From NCBI GenBank assembly GCA_020848995.1, contig JADLHA010000022.1, forward strand, positions 1-64,000: a DNA stretch of 64,000 bases. The letters run 5' to 3'. This stretch comes from Saprospiraceae bacterium. GTDB taxonomy: Bacteria; Bacteroidota; Bacteroidia; Chitinophagales; Saprospiraceae. Below the pieces are notes generated by a model. That model was not told the origin of the DNA, made no database searches, and saw only the letters and a program-made list of their open reading frames with translations. Shown in pieces: positions 59,707 to 64,000 of the stretch. A program made the translations under genes and the position numbers. Within the stretch, counting starts at the first letter, position 1, and each line of letters begins with the position of its first letter.

Positions 59707-60735
59707 TTAGTACTTTAATACCCAGGCGCCGGCATCCACTTGCTCCCTCAGGGTTGCGAGCATTTCGCCCAAATCCCTTTCGACGCAGTCAAAAACGACT
59801 CCCACGCGGTTGAAACGACCAAAGGTCTCGGTGTGCACGGCATAATTTGCCGCAGCAAGGCGACGTGCCATGTGATCGGCATTTTGCGGACGAAGAAAAG
59901 ACCCCACAATGATGATGCAGGAATGGTGCTGTACCGTCGCGCTAAGTGAATCGACGGTGCTGTCCTCAATCACAACTTCCCCGGACTCGCGCACCACGGC
60001 CGAACCCGTATCCTCCATCAAGACGGTATCGCTGACCGGTGCTATGCCGGCATCCTTTGGTTCCGGTGACGGAACGCTGTCGGTGACCTGTAAGTCTTTC
60101 CCGATTGGCGGGGGGGGGCGGTCACAGCTCCTCAGGCATAAAAAGAGCACCAGGGCGCCAAGCAAGACAAGAAGCGAGGCAAGTGCCATGTTTCGGGCCC
60201 TTCTCATCTCGCGCGAAACGCCTGATGGGACCGAAACGACCGGAGCGATTGCCTCAGGCTTTTGATACACCCCGTGGCTGATCGCCTTGACCGGAAGCGC
60301 TCCCATTCCGTAAAATTCCCGGTGGAGATTCGTACTCCCCTGCTGAAAGCTGAGACGGTCGCCTGTTTGATGGAGGGTGCCGAAAGGGGGCAAATCAAAT
60401 GCATTGAAGGTTTCCAGCGCTTTGCGGGCAGCAGCCCCCAGGGCAAGTAGTTTCCCTCCGAGCTCGGGTTCTTCGTAACCAAACGCATCGTGCCAATGTT
60501 GGATTTGATCAAAGGCGAGTGCTTCGTCTTCCTCGCCGAGGCTCAGGGTGATGTTTGCCGGAAAGATCATACCCCGGATATGGTCCACGGTTGTGGGCTG
60601 GCCGGTTCCGCGAAATACGCCCGCACCCGGAATGGCAAACCACTGAAACTCGTTCAGATGCCACCAAAGCAGGTAAAGTATGTTCGTCTTGTCAGGCACA
60701 ATCAGGACCCTCTTGAGCGGATCAAAAATAAACAA
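59707..60735 (-). CDS. SPOR-domain protein with N-terminal CCDC81/HU-like domain
   Basis: A 342-aa protein of the Bacteroidota SPOR type: an N-terminal HU/CCDC81-like domain (about residues 15-170), a membrane helix (about 185-205, ALASLLVLLGALVLFLCL), a Pro/Glu-rich periplasmic linker and a C-terminal SPOR domain (about 270-342: CIIIVGSFLRPQNADHM, AAANYAVHTETFG) that binds denuded peptidoglycan glycans at division sites. A homopolymer of nine C (plus-strand G9 at 60110-60118) sits in the PPPP codons just after the helix. The start is a TTG at 60735; no in-frame ATG fits the conserved N terminus. Confidence 0.82.
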   Translation of the reverse strand: MFIFDPLKRVLIVPDKTNILYLLWWHLNEFQWFAIPGAGVFRGTGQPTTVDHIRGMIFPANITLSLGEEDEALAFDQIQHWHDAFGYEEPELGGKLLALGAAARKALETFNAFDLPPFGTLHQTGDRLSFQQGSTNLHREFYGMGALPVKAISHGVYQKPEAIAPVVSVPSGVSREMRRARNMALASLLVLLGALVLFLCLRSCDRPPPPIGKDLQVTDSVPSPEPKDAGIAPVSDTVLMEDTGSAVVRESGEVVIEDSTVDSLSATVQHHSCIIIVGSFLRPQNADHMARRLAAANYAVHTETFGRFNRVGVVFDCVERDLGEMLATLREQVDAGAWVLKY

Positions 60736-60816
60736 ACATTGCGCAGCACCGCGCAGCGGGCATCAGATTGCCCCGGGTTTACTACTCAGGAAGAGCATTG
60801 AGGGCAAAGCGTTCAA

Positions 60817-62208
60817 TCATTCAGCTTTTTCCTTCTTTTTGCGCTTGATCTTGAACAGTTCAACCACTTCCTTTTCTGTCAGGAAGTTACATTCGACGAA
60901 CTGGCTGCTGACCGCGCGCTTGATTTCCTGGTATTCCTTGCTTCGCTTGTCGCGGTAAAAAGCCATGAGTTTCCTGACGAAATCGAGACACATGCCCTTG
61001 GTCTCCTGGTCGAAAGCGCTGTTGCCGAAAACGTTCATGTAATTGTTAAAAACCCGGAGCAATTCGAAGAAAGAAGGATATTCCGGTTCGCTGAGATGGC
61101 TCACCACATTGCGGAACATCTGCAGGACGGCCAAGCGCAGACACTCATTGATGACGGACATCCCCTCGTACTGGCTGTAGAAGGCATTCACTGCGTCAAG
61201 GGTGTCTTCGTGAACAAATCCCTTGTCGTGGATGGTGGCCATCAGGGTGTAATACCGGATGAGGTCGTCGCCTTCGTTGCGGTTGAGCAGGTCGAAAAAT
61301 TTGCGGTCCGTTTCCGCCCCCATCTGCATGCCTTCCCGGAAGGCCTTTTTCAGGAACCTGAAATAGAGTTGGTTGAACTGCGGATTCTCATAACGGCAGG
61401 CATTGAGCGCATTGGCCAGATGCTGCGTCTCCGTTTGATTGAGGTGGATAAAATTGGAAATGATGGCAATGATTTCAATAAAATCAGGCTCCCGGAAGAA
61501 TGATTTTTGCGCAATGAGTTTATGGATCTCTTCAATGTAGCTGTCGTGACTTGCGCGAAAAGAAATTCGGCTCATCAGAAAGTGCCGGAGCGCCGCCGCC
61601 TCGACCTGCAACTCGTTGACGCTTTCCGGAAATTTGGCATATAAAAAGTTGTATTGATGGAATTGATTTTTGTAACGCTCCAACAACAACCTGCGGGCTT
61701 CGACGTCGCGAAACCGGTCATGGATCATGGACTGAAAATAAACCTTGACTTTTTTGTTCTCGATTTGCTCCAGCAGATTGGCAATCCAGATGTCGCTGCT
61801 CAGGGCAAAACCCAATTGTACCGTTTGGCCGATGCGCTGCTTGATGACGTCGAAGTTGGCCGAGTTTGCAATGGCCAGCAGAAATTGCCGAAAAGTCTCC
61901 TGCGGCCGCACATACTTGAATTGCTCGCTGAGTTCACCGCGAAGTACGCAGTAGCCCAAAATCCGCGGCTGGAACAAGCCCTCAAAAAAAGGATTGAGCA
62001 GGACGCGCTCTAGTTCGGGCAATTGGAGCGGATGGTGGTCTGCTACCTCGTGGTAAATCTCTGCCACCATGGGCTCATAGGTATCCTGAAGGACCTTGTA
62101 CAATTCAGGGGTTTCCTCATCGAGGTAGGCGGCCAATTCGTCTGAGGACTGAATGAGCTCGGCAACCGCCTGAAGGCGCTCTTTGTAATCTGGCAACAAT
62201 GTCTGCAT
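60817..62208 (-). CDS. Large all-helical conserved protein, unknown function
   Basis: A 463-aa protein with no signal peptide, no membrane segment and a strongly helical pattern with many hydrophobic heptads. A basic C terminus (KIKRKKKEKAE) follows. I do not recognise a family, but its even composition and length suggest a cytoplasmic scaffold or a solenoid. It is followed at 81 bases by the SPOR gene in the same direction. The ATG at 62208 starts QTLLPDYKERLQAV with a clear helix. About 160 AT-rich bases separate it from rpsP. Confidence 0.7.
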   Translation of the reverse strand: MQTLLPDYKERLQAVAELIQSSDELAAYLDEETPELYKVLQDTYEPMVAEIYHEVADHHPLQLPELERVLLNPFFEGLFQPRILGYCVLRGELSEQFKYVRPQETFRQFLLAIANSANFDVIKQRIGQTVQLGFALSSDIWIANLLEQIENKKVKVYFQSMIHDRFRDVEARRLLLERYKNQFHQYNFLYAKFPESVNELQVEAAALRHFLMSRISFRASHDSYIEEIHKLIAQKSFFREPDFIEIIAIISNFIHLNQTETQHLANALNACRYENPQFNQLYFRFLKKAFREGMQMGAETDRKFFDLLNRNEGDDLIRYYTLMATIHDKGFVHEDTLDAVNAFYSQYEGMSVINECLRLAVLQMFRNVVSHLSEPEYPSFFELLRVFNNYMNVFGNSAFDQETKGMCLDFVRKLMAFYRDKRSKEYQEIKRAVSSQFVECNFLTEKEVVELFKIKRKKKEKAE

Positions 62209-62366
62209 CGCATTAATATTGAATGTCCATGAATGACGAAACCCGGAGGAAATTCGTCCATCCAGGTTTGCAAATATTTTAAATAAATCAGAATATTATA
62301 TTAATAACTCTGAATTATTATAAAATATTAAAATTAAAATTTAAAAATCGGTTCTAGGGTAAAATG

Positions 62367-62819
62367 TTATTCCTCCTCCTGACTTTCGGCAATAGGAGCA
62401 TCGGCTGCCTTCATTTCTCCACTGACTTTGCGGTGGAATTCGGCGAGTTCCTGGCGACGTGCGTCCACTTTCTGAGCAATATGGCTCTCTTTGGTCTCGA
62501 TCCAGGCCTGGTATTTGGCATCGGCCTGCTCCTGGGTAAGGGCCCCTTTGGCAACGCCGCGCTGCAGGTGCTTGCGGTGAAGGACCCCTTTATAGCGGAG
62601 AATGGCGTTGACCGTGTCGGTGGGCTGGGCACCCTTCATCAACCACTCAAAAGCCTTATCGCGATCGATATCGACGGTGGCAGGCTTGGTAATGGGGTTG
62701 TAAATCCCCAGCTTCTCAATGAATTTGCCATCCCGTGGCGAGCGGGCATCGGCTACGACGATGTGGTAAAAGGGAGCCTTCTTTCGTCCCTTGCGCTGAA
62801 GTCTGATCTTAACGGCCAT
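62367..62819 (-). CDS. rpsP: 30S ribosomal protein bS16
   Basis: A 150-aa S16 protein. The core ([40 protein letters not shown]) is unmistakable. The C terminus beyond about residue 85 is longer than the 82-aa E. coli protein, with a helical and acidic extension ending in ESQEEE, as commonly seen in Bacteroidota S16. It is preceded by a structured leader at 62849-62885 and a promoter box at 62895-62902. Confidence 0.97.
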   Translation of the reverse strand: MAVKIRLQRKGRKKAPFYHIVVADARSPRDGKFIEKLGIYNPITKPATVDIDRDKAFEWLMKGAQPTDTVNAILRYKGVLHRKHLQRGVAKGALTQEQADAKYQAWIETKESHIAQKVDARRQELAEFHRKVSGEMKAADAPIAESQEEE

Positions 62820-62848
62820 TTATTCGATGTTTTATAAAAATTAGACCT

Positions 62849-62885
62849 CCATCGGCTTACCCTGAAAAGCAGGCTCTGCCGACGG
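62849..62885 (-). promoter_or_regulatory. Structured 5' leader of rpsP, candidate autoregulatory element
   Basis: On the minus strand CCGUCGGC (62885 to 62878) pairs with GCCGAUGG (62856 to 62849) over eight pairs, one a G-U wobble. Inside, CCUG pairs with CAGG around a CUUUU loop, with an internal loop AGAG opposite GUAA. The hairpin ends about 30 bases before the rpsP ATG and lies between the promoter box and the gene. Ribosomal protein genes often have such leaders for feedback control; binding by S16 is inference. Confidence 0.5.
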
Positions 62886-62894
62886 TTTGGGGCG

Positions 62895-62902
62895 CAAAAA
62901 TA
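62895..62902 (-). promoter_or_regulatory. TAnnTTTG promoter box (TATTTTTG) for rpsP
   Basis: On the minus strand the exact -7 box lies about ten bases before the leader hairpin and 75 bases before the rpsP ATG, so the predicted mRNA would start just ahead of the hairpin. Confidence 0.5.
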
Positions 62903-62949
62903 CAATGATTCATTCAAAAGCTAAAATGATTCTTGGCCTATCCGCGTAT

Positions 62950-64000
62950 TCATTCCAAGATAAGGGCCTTCACCCCCAACCGTTGCCCGTTCCCGCTTAT
63001 AACCAGCCAGCAGGTTCCCTTCCACTCGGGCCTCAGCTCCAGCCATTCTCCGGATCCCTCTGTCTGCCCGCTGGCCAAAGGACGCATCAGCCCGTCGTAA
63101 AGTACCCATTGACAGGGCTCGACGCAAGGGTCCTGGAGTTCAATGTTCAGCCTGCCGTTGGGTGGATTGGGGTAAACATTGATTTTAGGTGGCCGCCACT
63201 CCTCGCCCGGTGCCATTTTTAGCTTCTCCACCCGGAGTTGCACGGGATAGGGATCATTGTTTTCGTTCAATAAAAAGGAAGACATACCGGCATCTCCAAT
63301 AGCAAGCACTTCGCTGAGTTTGCATCTTTCCTTCGCGACCAGGTCAATGACCATTTCCGATAATCCTCCTGTTACATTCTGGTTGAATAAATTGGCCAAT
63401 GCAAAACGTATCTGTCCCGGAAGTACCGTTGAGTACAAACGGTAAGCATTTTCGGTCCGCCCGCTCACCCGTACAACCCGGATTTTATTCGTATCAAAGG
63501 CCAGGGCGGTTTGTATGCCCCAAAAACTCCTTGCATCAGACAAGAGCAATGGCATACTATAGCTCTGCCCGGGCAGCAATTCCCGGTCAAAAGCCCTCCA
63601 ATGCACGGATGGGCCGGGGAAATGGACCATCTTTTCGTTGGCAACTTCCTGGCGGACGGGAACTTGCTGGTTGATGTTGCCCTTTTGATCCAAAGCGATT
63701 CTGTAAACTCTTCCGGGATAGGCATTTTGGCCGTATGGAACTCCCCGGGTAGAAACGGGGCCCCACTGGTCATCCAGAAAAGCTGCATAAAACATTGGGC
63801 CGTAAGCCGCTTCGTCCCAATCCCCGCTAAACAGGTATGCGGTTAGTATTTTGGCATCCCGAATATCCAGTATACCGTCGTTATTCATATCTGCAGCCCA
63901 CTCGTTGCTGGTTCCCCGGAGGCTGTGGATGCCGGCAATGTGTTTTAAAATTTGCAACGGATCGTAGTAACTCACCTTAGACCGCATCGGGAATCCTGAT
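62950..64000 (-). CDS. Exported protein with dockerin-like repeat and T9SS sorting domain (5' end outside window)
   Basis: The frame is open to the right edge; the ATG at 63987 is not a convincing start because the codons upstream are open and the dockerin-like repeat already begins there. Near the visible N terminus SYYDPLQILKHIAGI and AADMNNDGILDIRDAKIL form a paired dockerin/EF-hand-like unit with a Dx(N/D)xDG calcium loop. A cohesin-like or unrecognised beta region follows (about 130-260), then a T9SS type A sorting domain (INVYPNPPNGRLNIELQD ... WLVISGNGQRLGVKALIL). Such dockerin-like repeats in Bacteroidota exported proteins are thought to bind calcium rather than build cellulosomes. 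Confidence 0.75.
   Translation of the reverse strand, partial: SGFPMRSKVSYYDPLQILKHIAGIHSLRGTSNEWAADMNNDGILDIRDAKILTAYLFSGDWDEAAYGPMFYAAFLDDQWGPVSTRGVPYGQNAYPGRVYRIALDQKGNINQQVPVRQEVANEKMVHFPGPSVHWRAFDRELLPGQSYSMPLLLSDARSFWGIQTALAFDTNKIRVVRVSGRTENAYRLYSTVLPGQIRFALANLFNQNVTGGLSEMVIDLVAKERCKLSEVLAIGDAGMSSFLLNENNDPYPVQLRVEKLKMAPGEEWRPPKINVYPNPPNGRLNIELQDPCVEPCQWVLYDGLMRPLASGQTEGSGEWLELRPEWKGTCWLVISGNGQRLGVKALILE

Overview
The window reads as a chromosomal segment of a member of the Bacteroidota, most likely from the Saprospiria or a close relative. This rests on a complete gldK-gldL-gldM-gldN type IX secretion (T9SS) cluster with a PorP/SprF gene, C-terminal T9SS sorting-domain-like tails on several exported proteins, a hybrid two-component regulator of Bacteroidota type (propeller, Y_Y_Y, kinase, receiver, AraC), a CCDC81/SPOR protein, and repeated TAnnTTTG promoter boxes with very few Shine-Dalgarno sequences. 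The family assignment below phylum is inference. No tRNA, rRNA or CRISPR array is visible.

Layout. 1-126 is the end of an IS3-like insertion sequence cut by the window edge. 214-4250 (minus) is a tightly overlapping operon: rimK-type ATP-grasp ligase, M14 deacylase, PBP4-type carboxypeptidase and an exported methyltransferase-fold protein. 4466-9838 (plus) holds a UMF1/Atg22-like transporter, a tiny membrane protein and three glycosyltransferases, ended by a strong bidirectional terminator. 9914-14339 (minus) is gldKLMN; 14541-18553 (minus) is a second overlapping operon of a small conserved protein, a PhnP-like metallo-hydrolase, a DUF255/thioredoxin protein and porP. 18758-20884 carries small exported proteins. 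21192-25268 is the giant hybrid sensor kinase. 25343-30930 mixes a possible Cys-rich miniprotein, a TonB C-terminal domain protein, a GT39 membrane glycosyltransferase, a metal ABC permease fused to a DtxR-like domain and a DUF998-like protein.

31154-39234 has a Cys-rich exported protein, a sigma-like/anti-sigma-like pair, a TonB-dependent receptor-type barrel and a tricorn-like S41 peptidase. 39464-41626 is the threonine catabolic pair kbl/tdh. 42529-46711 (plus) is metabolic: arginine deiminase family, 4HBT thioesterase, YihY/BrkB, PaaY-like hexapeptide protein and enoyl-CoA hydratase. 46756-48587 (minus) is an ECF sigma factor overlapping a trans-envelope anti-sigma-like protein with a barrel-like C terminus, divergent from a PepSY-like lipoprotein. 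49696-55124 includes a TrmO-like methyltransferase, a T9SS-exported serine hydrolase, an SRPBCC protein and a choice-of-anchor V protein. 55147-62819 (minus) holds a fused 2-oxoacid dehydrogenase E1, a COG2509-like flavoprotein, kdsA, a SPOR protein, a large helical protein and rpsP with a structured leader. A dockerin-like T9SS cargo gene runs off the right edge.

How it works together. The strongest theme is envelope biology: a T9SS core, at least three likely T9SS cargoes, membrane glycosyltransferases, KDO synthesis and two sigma/anti-sigma modules. Most genes are core Bacteroidota functions. The parts that least resemble textbook operons are the RimK-deacylase-PBP4-methyltransferase operon, the glycosyltransferase cluster, the two sigma/anti-sigma modules, the rpsP leader and the near-leaderless promoter arrangement.
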